A DNA stretch of 64,000 bases from Brachybacterium aquaticum (lineage in GTDB: Bacteria > Actinomycetota > Actinomycetes > Actinomycetales > Dermabacteraceae), in NCBI RefSeq assembly GCF_014204755.1, contig NZ_JACHLZ010000001.1, positions 3,162,001 to 3,226,000 of the forward strand. Reading direction: 5' to 3'. A program made the translations under genes and the position numbers. Position 1 is the first letter of the stretch; the number at the start of each line of letters is the position of its first letter. The notes under the pieces were generated by a model. It saw only the letters and a program-made list of their open reading frames with translations, was not told the DNA's origin and made no database searches. Shown in pieces: positions 54,295 through 63,127 of the stretch.

Positions 54295-54675
54295 ATGCCA
54301 CTGGTCCGCATCGACGTCCCCGAGATCACCACCCCGCTCGAGCAGGAGGCGATCGGCGAGGTCGTCCACCGCGCCCTCGTCGAGGTCGCCGGCGCCCCGG
54401 CCGACGACCGCTTCCAGGTGATCACCTCCCACCCCCGCACTGGTCTCGTCATGGACCCGACCTACTTCGTCGAGCGCACAGAGCGGGCGCTGATCATCCA
54501 GATCACCCTGAACGCCGGACGCACCACGGAGCTGAAGAAGGCGCTCTACGCGGCGATCGCCGACGGGCTCCACGAGGCGATCGGCCTGCGGCGCGAGGAC
54601 GTGATGATCTCCCTCGTCGAGGTCGCCAAGGAGAACTGGTCCTTCGGAGGAGGGGTCGCGCAGTACGCGCAGTGA
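54295..54675 (+). CDS. tautomerase-superfamily protein
   Basis: 126 residues. After Met removal the protein starts with Pro (MPLVRIDVPEITTPLEQEAI), the catalytic base of 4-oxalocrotonate-tautomerase-type enzymes. GLRREDVMISLVEVAKENWSFGGGVAQY at the end is the conserved block of the longer tautomerase group (Pfam Tautomerase_2-like). Natural substrate unknown. Confidence 0.87.
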   Translation: MPLVRIDVPEITTPLEQEAIGEVVHRALVEVAGAPADDRFQVITSHPRTGLVMDPTYFVERTERALIIQITLNAGRTTELKKALYAAIADGLHEAIGLRREDVMISLVEVAKENWSFGGGVAQYAQ

Positions 54676-54704
54676 CGGCCTGACGGCTCCGCGGGGCGGC
54701 GGCG

Positions 54705-56123
54705 TCAGTCCTCCGCGGGGAGACGGTGCCGGCCCGTGACCAGGTACAGCACGCTCATCAGCACCACGAAGCCCACGCCCACGGCGAGGGCAGTGTGGTA
54801 CTCGCGCTGCCAGACCATGATCCCGAAGGTGAACAGGATGAACGCGATCGCGAACAGCTGCCCGTAGGGCCACAGCGGCACCGGGAACGCGAGCGCATCC
54901 CGCTCCTCCCGCGACATGCCGCGACGGGAGGCGACCTGGGCCAGCAGGATCATCAGCCACACGAAGACGGTCGCGAAGGTCGCCAGCGACGCGACGATGG
55001 TGAACACCTCCTCGGGCAGGGCGTAGTTCAGCGCCACGCCCACCACCAGCACGCCGAGCATCGCGAGCGTCGTCACCACCGGCACCCCGTGCACCGTGCG
55101 GGCGAGGGCCGACGGGGCCAGGTGCGTGCGGGCCATGCCCGCCACCACACGGCCCGCACCGAACAGGTCGGCGTTGATCGCCGAGAGCGCCGCGGTGATC
55201 ACCACGACGTTCAGCAGACCGGCCGCCCAGTTCACCCCGAGCGTGTCGAAGATCTGCACGAAGGGCGACTCCTCGCCCGTGATCTCCCGCCACGGGTTCA
55301 GCAGCAGGATCACGCCGATCGCGAGCACGTAGAACAGCAGGATCCGCACGGGGACCGTGTTCACGGCCTTCGGGATCGCCCGCCCAGGGTCCTCCGCCTC
55401 GGTGCCGGCCACGCCGATGATCTCGGTGCCGCCGAAGGCGAAGAGCACCAGGATGAACGCCGAGATCATGCCGCCCGGGCCGTTCGGGAAGAAGCCCCCG
55501 TCGGCCGTGAGGTTGGAGAGGCCCGTCGGCGTCGAGGGATCCCCGAGGCCGAAGGCGAGGATCGCCGCGCCGCCCACGATCATCGCGATGACCGCGCCGA
55601 CCTTCACGACCGTGAAGACGATCTCGAGATCGCCGAACCAGCGCACGCTCGCGAGGTTCGCGGCGCCCACGATCAGCAGCGTCGCCGCGACCCACACCCA
55701 CTGTGCGGTGTCCGGGAACCAGAAGCTCATGTAGATCGCGATGGCGGTGAGGTCCGCCAGGCACACGATCAGCATCTCGAAGGCGAACATCCAGCCGGTG
55801 ATGTACCCCGCCCACGGGCCGAGGAAGCGCCGGGTGTACTCGGCGAAGGAGCCCGAGATGGGCATGCGCACGGCCATCTCGCCGAGCGCCCGCAGCATGA
55901 AGTACACGACCGCGCCGCCGAGCAGGTAGACCAGCAGCACGGAGGGGCCCGCGGCCTGGATCGCGCCGGCCGAGCCGTAGAACAGGCCCGTGCCGATCGC
56001 GGAGCCGAGCGCGATGAAGTGCAGGTGGCGGGCCTTCAGGCCGGGGGAGCGGCGGGCCGGTGCCGAGCCGTTGGACGAGGTGCCGGCGGCGGGGCCGCCG
56101 GGGGACGTGGTGGTCGTGCTCAT
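54705..56123 (-). CDS. APC-family amino acid permease
   Basis: 472 residues. GLKARHLHFIALGSAIGTGLF is the AAT-family TM1 signature, and ISGSFAEYTRRFLGPWAGYITGW plus FGGTEIIGVAGTEAEDPGRAIP are likewise typical of the proline/aromatic/GABA permease branch. Twelve TMs are visible. ATG 56123 follows a Pro-rich upstream frame that was not included. Converges with the tautomerase gene. Confidence 0.9.
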   Translation of the reverse strand: MSTTTTSPGGPAAGTSSNGSAPARRSPGLKARHLHFIALGSAIGTGLFYGSAGAIQAAGPSVLLVYLLGGAVVYFMLRALGEMAVRMPISGSFAEYTRRFLGPWAGYITGWMFAFEMLIVCLADLTAIAIYMSFWFPDTAQWVWVAATLLIVGAANLASVRWFGDLEIVFTVVKVGAVIAMIVGGAAILAFGLGDPSTPTGLSNLTADGGFFPNGPGGMISAFILVLFAFGGTEIIGVAGTEAEDPGRAIPKAVNTVPVRILLFYVLAIGVILLLNPWREITGEESPFVQIFDTLGVNWAAGLLNVVVITAALSAINADLFGAGRVVAGMARTHLAPSALARTVHGVPVVTTLAMLGVLVVGVALNYALPEEVFTIVASLATFATVFVWLMILLAQVASRRGMSREERDALAFPVPLWPYGQLFAIAFILFTFGIMVWQREYHTALAVGVGFVVLMSVLYLVTGRHRLPAED

Positions 56124-56367
56124 CGCGCGGGGACGCTCCGGGGTGGGGGACGGAGGCACTTCTTGTGCCCGTGACACCTGGTGTGCCACTGCCACGGTAC
56201 GACCGGGATGCCGGGTGGGGGTATGTGTGTCCGACCACGTCGAGCGGAGCTGCTGCACTGCGATCGGCCAGACCGGCCCCGCCTGGAAGGCCGCGAGGGC
56301 CATCGCCGACCGTCGACGGCTCGACGGGACGCCGGAGCGGGTCCGATCCCCTGCGGGGCGGCGGCGC

Positions 56368-56784
56368 TCAGGCGAGTCCAGGGTCGTCGGTGACCGGATC
56401 CAGGGTCCGCATGCCGATCTCCGCCGCGACCCGTTCCATCGCCCGGTCGTGGGTGACCAGCACGAGCCCCTCGATGCCGCTGCGCAGTGCGGAGGCCAGA
56501 TGGATGGCGTCCAGGGTCTTCACCGCCGGGACGATGGCCTCTGCCTCCTGCAGCACGGCGTGGTCCACCGGGAGGGTGCCGAGGTACTCGAGGACCTCGT
56601 CGCGCCGCTGCACCTCCACCCCGGTGCGTCGCAGAGCCCGGGTGATCTCCGTGCGCAGGAGCCGCGAGGAGACCAGGAGATGCTCGGGGGCGCCGGTCGT
56701 CGCGTCGAACCACGAGGCGGCGGCAGGGGAGTGGTGGAAGAGGATCCGAACGGCGACGGAGGTGTCGAGGTAGAAGACCGTCAC
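56368..56784 (-). CDS. vapC: VapC-like PIN-domain toxin
   Basis: 138 residues with GTG start. The PIN-domain acidic residues are in VFYLDTSVAVRIL (first Asp), LLRTEITRALRRTG (Glu), VKTLDAIHLASAL (Asp) and VLVTHDRAMERVA (Asp), the full set for a metal-dependent RNase. The start overlaps the antitoxin stop (GTGA), the standard toxin-antitoxin layout. Confidence 0.88.
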   Translation of the reverse strand: MTVFYLDTSVAVRILFHHSPAAASWFDATTGAPEHLLVSSRLLRTEITRALRRTGVEVQRRDEVLEYLGTLPVDHAVLQEAEAIVPAVKTLDAIHLASALRSGIEGLVLVTHDRAMERVAAEIGMRTLDPVTDDPGLA

Positions 56785-57032
56785 CGGTCCCCCGAGAGAT
56801 CGTCGAGGAACTCGTCCATCGACATACCGTCCGGGAGGTCGACGCGAGGAAGTCCGCTGGTGCGCGCGGGGCCGCTGCGCGCAGGCGGGATCAGGGAGGT
56901 CGACGACGCACTCGGCACGATGCGGGCGACCTCGTGGTTGTGCCGGGTGAGGACGTAGACCTCGCCCGCAGCGATGTCCTCGAGCATGCGGGTGGGGTTC
57001 TGCCGGAGCTCGCCGACCGAGATGGTGCGCAT
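56781..57032 (-). CDS. Phd/YefM-type antitoxin
   Basis: 83 residues. The N-terminal MRTISVGELRQNPTRMLEDIAAGEVYVLTRHNHEVARIVP is a Phd/YefM DNA-binding fold; the C-terminal MSMDEFLDDLSGDR would wrap the toxin. ATG 57032 was chosen at the domain start. Likely autorepressor of the pair. Confidence 0.86.
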   Translation of the reverse strand: MRTISVGELRQNPTRMLEDIAAGEVYVLTRHNHEVARIVPSASSTSLIPPARSGPARTSGLPRVDLPDGMSMDEFLDDLSGDR

Positions 57033-57196
57033 GCTCCAAGGTAGGCGCGAGTGTCTACTCATGTCTACGGATTCGATCAGTGGGGCGCGGGCAACCGACC
57101 CTCCGCCGACGATCCCGGCCGACGAGCCCGCCCGCACGCTATGGCAACCGACGGGCCATCCTTGTCCGGCCTGCGGCGACGGAGCATCATGGGGGC

Positions 57197-58549
57197 ATGA
57201 GTGCGAGGACGGACACCCGGACCCCCCAGATCACCCCGATCCCGGAAGGCCTCGCCGAGCGCGCGGCCCTCCTCGGCGGCCCCGAGGGCATCCTCGGCGA
57301 CCAGCAGATCCACGACTTCGTTCTCGAGCAGCTCGCCGGCCAGGACCTCGACGGCAAGAGCATCTGCCTCATCGTCCCCGACGGCACCCGCTCCGTCCCG
57401 CTGCCCAAGGTCCTCCCCGCCATCCACGGCGCCCTCGACGGCCGCGCCGCCTCCGTCACCGTGCTCATCGCGCTCGGCACCCACGCCGCGATGAGCGAGC
57501 AGGCCATCGACAGGCTCATGGGCTCCACCGAGCGCGGCGTCGCCGCGACCTACCCCGGCTGGGAGGTCGTCAACCACGCCTGGGACGACCCCGACCAGAT
57601 CGCCGACCTCGGCGTGATCTCCGCCGAGCAGATCTCCGAGCTCACCGGCGGGCTGCTGAACGGCCAGCCCATGGACGTGCAGATCAACAGGCTCGTCGTC
57701 GAGTCCGACGTCAACCTCATCGTCGGCCCCGTCTTCCCCCACGAGGTCGTCGGCTTCTCCGGCGGCAACAAGTACTTCTTCCCCGGCTGCTCCGTCCACG
57801 ACGTCATCGACATCTCCCACTGGGTGGGCGCGCTCATCACCGCCAGCCGCATCATCGGCGCCCTCGGAATCACCCCCGTGCGCCAGCTGATCGACGCCGC
57901 GAGCGACCTCATCCCCTCCGAGAAGCTCTGCTTCACCATGGACGTCGCCGAGGGCGGAGCGGATCTCGGCGCCATCGCCTTCGGCGACCCGCAGGCCGCC
58001 TGGGCCGCCTGCGCCAAGATCTCCGCGCAGACCCACATCACCTACGTCGACAAGCCCTACAAGCGCATCGTCGCGATCGTGCCCGAGATGTACGAGGACA
58101 TGTGGACCGGCGCGAAGGGCTTCTACAAGTCCGAGCCCGTGTGCGCCGACGGCGGCGAGGTCATCATCTACGCCCCGCACATCACCGAGGTCGCCGCGAT
58201 GCACCCCGGCCTGCGCGAGATCGGGTACCACAACATCGAGTACTTCACGAAGCAGTGGGACCGCTTCAAGGACCACCCGTGGGGCGAGCTCGCGCACTCC
58301 ACGCACGTGACGGGCCTGGGCACCTACGACCCCGAGACCGGCGAGGAGACGCAGCGCGTGAATCGCTACTTCGCCACCGCCATCTCGAAGGAGGAGACCG
58401 AGGCCTACAACGTCCTGTACATGGACCCGGCCTCCCTCGACCTCGACGCCCTGCGCGAGGACCCCGACACCCTGGTCATCGACCACGCCGGCGAGGTGCT
58501 CTTCCGCCTGGCCTCCGACCGCGACGGCGGGGCGACGACGGACCAGTGA
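57197..58549 (+). CDS. larA: lactate racemase family protein LarA
   Basis: 450 residues. LarA uses the nickel-pincer nucleotide to racemise lactate or a related 2-hydroxyacid. LIVPDGTRSVPLPKVLPAI, LIALGTHAAMSEQ (catalytic His region), VFPHEVVGFSGGNKYFFPGCS with the Lys that anchors the cofactor, and a C-terminal domain are present. Slightly longer than the lactobacillus enzyme; the actual substrate could be another 2-hydroxyacid. First gene of larA-larE-larB, with a 4-base overlap to larE. Confidence 0.93.
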   Translation: MSARTDTRTPQITPIPEGLAERAALLGGPEGILGDQQIHDFVLEQLAGQDLDGKSICLIVPDGTRSVPLPKVLPAIHGALDGRAASVTVLIALGTHAAMSEQAIDRLMGSTERGVAATYPGWEVVNHAWDDPDQIADLGVISAEQISELTGGLLNGQPMDVQINRLVVESDVNLIVGPVFPHEVVGFSGGNKYFFPGCSVHDVIDISHWVGALITASRIIGALGITPVRQLIDAASDLIPSEKLCFTMDVAEGGADLGAIAFGDPQAAWAACAKISAQTHITYVDKPYKRIVAIVPEMYEDMWTGAKGFYKSEPVCADGGEVIIYAPHITEVAAMHPGLREIGYHNIEYFTKQWDRFKDHPWGELAHSTHVTGLGTYDPETGEETQRVNRYFATAISKEETEAYNVLYMDPASLDLDALREDPDTLVIDHAGEVLFRLASDRDGGATTDQ

Positions 58550-59526
58550 CCTCCGCGCAGCACACCGACCCCAGTCCGTCCCGCGGCCCTGTGTCGCTCA
58601 CGCTCGGCACCGCCCCCAAGGCCCCGACCTCGCTGTTCGGCCCCGGCCACCCCGGCTTCGAGGCCGAGCGGATGACCCCCGAGTCCCTGCACGGGGAGGC
58701 GCTCGCCCTGGCCGACGCGGTCTCCGCCGACCTCGCCGGGGTGCGCCGCCTGGGCGTCGCCTACTCCGGCGGCGTCGACTCGGCGACCCTGCTCGCGCTC
58801 GCCGTGCGCGCCCTCGGCGAAGAGAACGTGGTCGCGCTCCTCGGAGTCTCGCCCTCCCTCGCCCGCCGCGAGCGGCGCCTGGCCCACCAGGTCGCCGCCG
58901 TGATCGGCGTGGAGGTCACCGAGGTGCACACCCACGAGGGCGAGAATCCTGAGTACCGCAAGAATGACGGCGCTCGCTGCTTCCACTGCAAGGACGAGCT
59001 GTTCACCCGCATCGGCGACGAGGTCGTCGAGGCGCACGCGCTCGACGCCGTCGCGTACGGCGAGAACGCCGACGACGCCACCCGCCACGACCGGCCCGGC
59101 GCCGGCGCCGCCACCCGTCACCGGGTGCTGCGTCCGCTCTCGGTCGTGGGGATGACGAAGTCGCAGGTCCGCGAGGTCGCCCGGCAGCTCTCCCTCCCGG
59201 TCGCGGACAAGCCCGCCGCCCCGTGCCTCGCCTCCCGCATCCCCTTCGGCCAGGAGGTCACCCCCGAGAAGCTGCGCCAGATCGACGACCTCGAGGACGT
59301 CGTCTACGAGCAGGGCTTCAGCGACTGCCGGGTGCGCCACCACGGCGCCGTCGGCCGCATCGAGCTGCCCACCGACGAGCTGCCCCGCGCGATGGAGCCC
59401 GCGATCCGCGAGGCCCTCGTCGCCGCCGGCAAGGAGGCGGGCTTCCAGCACGTCACGATCGACCTCGATGGCATCCGCTCGGGCCTGTTCTCCCTCCAGA
59501 TCGTCGGAAAGGGTGCGCGTGGCTGA
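58546..59526 (+). CDS. larE: LarE sulfur transferase for nickel-pincer cofactor
   Basis: 326 residues. PP-loop ATP pyrophosphatase motif VAYSGGVDSATLLALAV, then RKNDGARCFHCKDELFTRI with two Cys, and CLASRIPFGQEVTPEKLRQI. LarE adenylates the pincer precursor and inserts sulfur; the Cys pattern CFHCK suggests the cluster-dependent or sacrificial type remains to be decided. An N-terminal extension of about 40 residues precedes the domain. Overlaps larA by GTGA. Confidence 0.93.
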   Translation: MTSAQHTDPSPSRGPVSLTLGTAPKAPTSLFGPGHPGFEAERMTPESLHGEALALADAVSADLAGVRRLGVAYSGGVDSATLLALAVRALGEENVVALLGVSPSLARRERRLAHQVAAVIGVEVTEVHTHEGENPEYRKNDGARCFHCKDELFTRIGDEVVEAHALDAVAYGENADDATRHDRPGAGAATRHRVLRPLSVVGMTKSQVREVARQLSLPVADKPAAPCLASRIPFGQEVTPEKLRQIDDLEDVVYEQGFSDCRVRHHGAVGRIELPTDELPRAMEPAIREALVAAGKEAGFQHVTIDLDGIRSGLFSLQIVGKGARG

Positions 59527-60277
59527 CGGCGCGGGCGCGCTGGGCGCAGACGCGCCGGGCGCGGGCGGCGACGGTGCGGCCGACGGGCGCATCGAGGGCC
59601 TGCTCGAGCTGGACCTGGACCGCTCCCGCCGCCGCGGGGCGCCGGAGGCTGTGCTCTGCGACGCCAAGAGCGTCGAGCAGGTCGCCGCGATCGCCGGCGA
59701 GTACGCGCGCCTGGCCGCGGCCGGGCGCGAGGACCTCGGCCCGGTGCTCTTCACCCGGGCCGACGAGGCCCGCGCCGCGGTGGTCCTCGAGGCGCTGCCC
59801 GGCGCCCTCCACGACCCCGCCGCGCGCCTGCTCGCCTGGCCCGCGGAGCCGCCCGCGGAGACCGGCGGCCTCGTGATCGTGGCCTGCGCCGGCACGAGCG
59901 ACCTGCCCGCCGCGCGCGAGGCCGAGCTCACCGCCCGCTACCTGGGCCGCCCCACCCGCCTTATCGCCGACATCGGCATCGCGGGGCTCCACCGGCTCGT
60001 CGGCCGCCTGCCCGAGCTGCGCGAGGCCGCCTGCGTGGTCGTCGCCGCCGGGATGGACGGGGCGCTGCCCACCGTGGTCGCCGGTCAGATCAGCGCGCCC
60101 GTCGTCGCCCTGCCCACGTCGGTCGGCTACGGGGTCGCCAGCGGCGGCGTCACCGCGGCGCTCACCATGCTCTCGGCCTGCGCGCCCGGCATCGGCGTGG
60201 TCAACATCGACAACGGCTACGGCGCCGGCCACCTCGCCGCCCAGATCGCCCGCTGGGCCCCCGCGCCGGAAGAGTGA
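59519..60277 (+). CDS. larB: LarB pyridinium carboxylase/hydrolase
   Basis: 252 residues from GTG 59519, overlapping larE by 8 bases. LarB carboxylates nicotinic acid adenine dinucleotide in the first step of nickel-pincer synthesis. The AIR-carboxylase-like core is visible: VIVACAGTSDLPAAREAELTA, VVVAAGMDGALPTVVAGQISAPVVALPTSVGYG, and NIDNGYGAGHLAAQIA at the end. With larC at 31.1 kb the cofactor pathway is complete. Confidence 0.92.
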   Translation: MADGAGALGADAPGAGGDGAADGRIEGLLELDLDRSRRRGAPEAVLCDAKSVEQVAAIAGEYARLAAAGREDLGPVLFTRADEARAAVVLEALPGALHDPAARLLAWPAEPPAETGGLVIVACAGTSDLPAAREAELTARYLGRPTRLIADIGIAGLHRLVGRLPELREAACVVVAAGMDGALPTVVAGQISAPVVALPTSVGYGVASGGVTAALTMLSACAPGIGVVNIDNGYGAGHLAAQIARWAPAPEE

Positions 60278-60326
60278 GCGGGGCTCGAGCCCCTCGTGAC
60301 GCACGCGACGCCTCTCGGGGCCTGCG

Positions 60327-60349
60327 TTACTTAGCCGACCGGCAAGTAA
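60327..60349. promoter_or_regulatory. palindromic operator of the TetR-SMR operon
   Basis: TTACTT-A-GCCG-AC-CGGC-AAGTAA: a 23-base near-perfect palindrome 38 bases before the TetR start codon. TTACTT/AAGTAA arms stand out in GC-rich DNA and suit autorepression by the adjacent TetR protein. Confidence 0.75.
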
Positions 60350-60386
60350 AGTAAGTCGCGTTCCCGACAACTCCGGAGGAGGCTCC

Positions 60387-60974
60387 ATGGCACCCGCCGA
60401 TCCCGCGCGCCCCGCGCACCGCCCGTCGGCCCGCGAGGCGATGCTCGCCGCCGCCGAGGCACACCTCGGCGCGGACGGCACCCTCACCCTCGACTCCGCG
60501 GCCCGCGCCGCCGGGGTCACCAAGCCCGGGCTGATGTACCACTTCGCCACCAAGGAGGAGCTGCTCGCGGCCGTGCTCGAGCGCATCGCCGAGCGCTACG
60601 AGCGCGAGATGCTCGCCGAAGTCGCGGTGATGACCGGCGAGAACCCCGGCGAGATCTCCGCCGAGCAGCGCGTCCTCGCCTATCTCGACTGGGCCTGTCG
60701 AGCCGACCTCTCCGCCGCCGACCTCGTCATCTTCGCCGACCCGCACCTGCGCGTCGCGCTCACCGAGCGCTGGCAGGGTCAGATCGAGCGCTGGCTGCTC
60801 GTCCCCGCGGACGCCCCCGCGCCGCGGCGTGCGCGCCTGCTGGCCGTGCGGCTCATGGCCGACGGGCTCTGGTTCGACCGCGCGAGCGGGCTGCTCGAGA
60901 CCTCGGCCGACGAGGCGCCCGCGTTGCGCACGCTCGCCGAAGGGGTCCTCGTCGAGGGCAGGGGTGCGGCATGA
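60387..60974 (+). CDS. TetR-family repressor of the SMR efflux operon
   Basis: 195 residues. HTH LDSAARAAGVTKPGLMYHFATKEELLAAVLERI (about residues 33-65) and a C-terminal ligand domain of the TetR_C type common for SMR-linked regulators. Its stop overlaps the first SMR start (ATGA), and a strong palindrome lies upstream. Confidence 0.9.
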   Translation: MAPADPARPAHRPSAREAMLAAAEAHLGADGTLTLDSAARAAGVTKPGLMYHFATKEELLAAVLERIAERYEREMLAEVAVMTGENPGEISAEQRVLAYLDWACRADLSAADLVIFADPHLRVALTERWQGQIERWLLVPADAPAPRRARLLAVRLMADGLWFDRASGLLETSADEAPALRTLAEGVLVEGRGAA

Positions 60975-61522
60975 CCACCTGGATGCTGCTCGTCGCGGCG
61001 ATCCTCTCCGAGGTCACCGCCACCCTCTCCCTGCGCGGCGCGCTCGACCACCCCGCGCTGTACGGCGTGGTCGTCGCCGGCTACCTGCTCACCTTCGTGC
61101 TCCTCGCCCAGGTGCTCAGCCGGAGCATGGCTCTCGGCGTCGCCTACGGCATCTGGGGCGCGAGCGGCGTGGTCCTCACCGCCGGCGCCTCGGCGCTGCT
61201 CTTCGGCGAGTCGCTCACCGCCCTGAAGATCACCGGCATCGTGCTGATCGCCGCGGGGGTCGCGGTCGTCGAGCTCGGCTCCCAGCAGGCGCGGCGGGAG
61301 GCGGCGGCCGACGAGGCTGCCGCAGCCGACGAGGCCGGCGCCCATCGGTCGGATGACCCGTCGGCCGATTCGTCGGCCGACCCGTCGGCCGGTCCGAGCG
61401 CGCCCTTCGCGGCCGACGAGTGGCTCGCGGGGGCGACCGCGCTCGGCTCCCGTGGGGAGGCCGAGCTGCTCCACGAGCTCGAGGCCGGGATCACCGATGA
61501 CCGCGGGGAGAAGCGCGCATGA
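60971..61522 (+). CDS. SMR-family efflux subunit with Ser/Ala/Asp tail
   Basis: 183 residues. The first ~105 residues form a four-TM SMR unit (LLVAAILSEVTATLSLRGAL with the essential membrane Glu, VAYGIWGASGVVLTA). The C-terminal ~75 residues are a soluble low-complexity tail with repeats such as DPSADSSADPSAGPSAP, encoded by tandem copies of the GTCGGCCGA oligomer. Most SMRs stop at about 110 residues. Probably forms a heterodimer with the next gene product and exports cationic drugs or guanidinium-type compounds. Confidence 0.9.
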   Translation: MTTWMLLVAAILSEVTATLSLRGALDHPALYGVVVAGYLLTFVLLAQVLSRSMALGVAYGIWGASGVVLTAGASALLFGESLTALKITGIVLIAAGVAVVELGSQQARREAAADEAAAADEAGAHRSDDPSADSSADPSAGPSAPFAADEWLAGATALGSRGEAELLHELEAGITDDRGEKRA

Positions 61523-61839
61523 GCTGGCTGCTGCTCGCCGGCGCGATCGTCTCCGAGGTCGCCGCCACCCTGTGCCTGCGCGTCGCCGCGACCGGACGGC
61601 GCTGGGCGTACATCCCGGTCGCGCTCGGCTACGTGATCGCCTTCGGGCTGCTCTCCGCCACCCTCTCCGCGGGGATGCCGCTCGGGGTCGCCTACGGGAT
61701 CTGGACCGCAGCGGGGATCGTCGCGACCGCCGTCCTCTCGCGCGTGCTGTTCCACGAGCCGCTCACCCGGACCATGCTCGCGGGGATGGGGCTGATCGTC
61801 GTCGGCGTGCTCCTCGTCGAGCTCGGCGGGACCCACTGA
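61519..61839 (+). CDS. SMR-family efflux subunit, second of pair
   Basis: 106 residues, standard SMR length. LLLAGAIVSEVAATLCLRVAA carries the essential Glu, and GVAYGIWTAAGIVATAVLSRVLF and LAGMGLIVVGVLLVELGG are the later TMs. Its start overlaps the upstream stop (ATGA). Paired SMRs of this kind (EbrAB-like) work together with opposite topology. Confidence 0.92.
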   Translation: MSWLLLAGAIVSEVAATLCLRVAATGRRWAYIPVALGYVIAFGLLSATLSAGMPLGVAYGIWTAAGIVATAVLSRVLFHEPLTRTMLAGMGLIVVGVLLVELGGTH

Positions 61840-61850
61840 CGCACCCCCAC

Positions 61851-61900
61851 GGTCCGGCCCGGGCGCGCCGCGGCGCGAGCAGCGCGACCCGCGCCGGACC
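61851..61900 (+). terminator. possible terminator after the SMR operon
   Basis: GGTCCGGC (61851-61858) pairs with GCCGGACC (61893-61900), with further GC-rich inner pairing. It lies 11 bases after the SMR stop; no T-run. Confidence 0.45.
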
Positions 61901-61997
61901 TCGGATGTTGCCGCCGGTTGCCCCATCGTCGGGGTAGGATCGTCCCTCAGCGCATCGGGCGCAGGAGCCGCCGCAGAGGCGGGAGGGAGCCGCACGC

Positions 61998-62999
61998 ATG
62001 GCGGGCAAGCGCGTGACGATCTACGACGTCGCCAAGCAGGCCGGGGTCGCCCCGTCCACCGTCTCCCGCGCGTTCTCCCGGCCCGGCCGCGTCAGCGCCG
62101 CCACCCACGCCAAGGTCATGGCCGCCGCGAAGGAGCTGGACTACCGCACCTCCGCCCCGCCCTCGCAGGAGCGCGGCCACCGCCACCACCGCCTCGGCAT
62201 CGAGGTCCCCGACCTCACCAACCCCTACTTCGCCGAGCTCGTCTCCGGCATGCAGGAGGCCGCCCAGGAGCAGGACTTCCTGCTCCTGCTGCTGGACACC
62301 GTCGAGGACGAGGCCCGCGAGCGCTCGAGCCTGGAGAGCGCGGTGAACGTGGTCGACGGGATCGTGCTGTCCGGCACGCGACTGTCGGACGCGACCCTGA
62401 ACCACCTCTCCAAGCGCATCCCCGTCATGGTCATGAACCGCCGCGTCGCGGGACTGGACTCGGTGACCCCCGACTTCGAGCACGGCATGGGCCAGGCGAT
62501 GGCGCATCTGGCCGAGCACGGGCTGCGCACCGTCACCTACGTCGCCGGGCCCGTGAACTCCTGGTCCGACGGGGAGCGGTGGCGCGCCGCCCGCATGGCC
62601 GCCCGCCAGCACGGCCTGCAGATCCAGCGCCACGGCCCCTTCGCCCCCACCACCTCCGGCGGCGAGCAAGCCTTCGAGGAGCTGCGCGACTCCTTGCCCC
62701 ACGCAGTGGTCTGCTACAACGACCTGGTCGCCTTCGGCTTCCTCATCTCCGCCCTGCGCGCCGGGATCCGGGTGCCCGGCGAGCTGTCGGTGATGGGCCA
62801 CGACGACATCCAGCTCTCCCGCCTGGTCGGCGGCGGGCTCACCACCGTCGTCAGCCCCAAGCGCGCCCAGGGCCGCGCCGCCGTGGAGCGGCTCGTGCGC
62901 AGGATCGAGAACCCGTCGGCCCATCGCACCCCCGTCGAGGGCTCCCTGCCCGTGCGGCTCGTGCCGCGCGGCACCACCGGGCCCCGCGAGGTGCCCTGA
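61998..62999 (+). CDS. LacI-family transcriptional regulator
   Basis: 333 residues. N-terminal HTH VTIYDVAKQAGVAPSTVSRAFSRPGRVS and hinge, then a periplasmic-binding-protein-like sensor domain (LGIEVPDLTNPYFAELVSGM, VMVMNRRVAGLDSVTPD, AVVCYNDLVAFGFLISAL, VMGHDDIQLSRLVGGGLTTV). The next gene is glucuronate isomerase, so a hexuronate-type ligand is plausible. Confidence 0.93.
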   Translation: MAGKRVTIYDVAKQAGVAPSTVSRAFSRPGRVSAATHAKVMAAAKELDYRTSAPPSQERGHRHHRLGIEVPDLTNPYFAELVSGMQEAAQEQDFLLLLLDTVEDEARERSSLESAVNVVDGIVLSGTRLSDATLNHLSKRIPVMVMNRRVAGLDSVTPDFEHGMGQAMAHLAEHGLRTVTYVAGPVNSWSDGERWRAARMAARQHGLQIQRHGPFAPTTSGGEQAFEELRDSLPHAVVCYNDLVAFGFLISALRAGIRVPGELSVMGHDDIQLSRLVGGGLTTVVSPKRAQGRAAVERLVRRIENPSAHRTPVEGSLPVRLVPRGTTGPREVP

Positions 63000-63127
63000 G
63001 CCGGGGCTGTTGAGCCGGCGGCGCTGGGCCGCGCGAGCTGGGCCCCCAGCCTGGTATGACGCGCTGTGACCCCGGCAACCTGTGACAACCGCCCGTCGGG
63101 TCACGGAGTGATTGCGAGGATGGGGCC

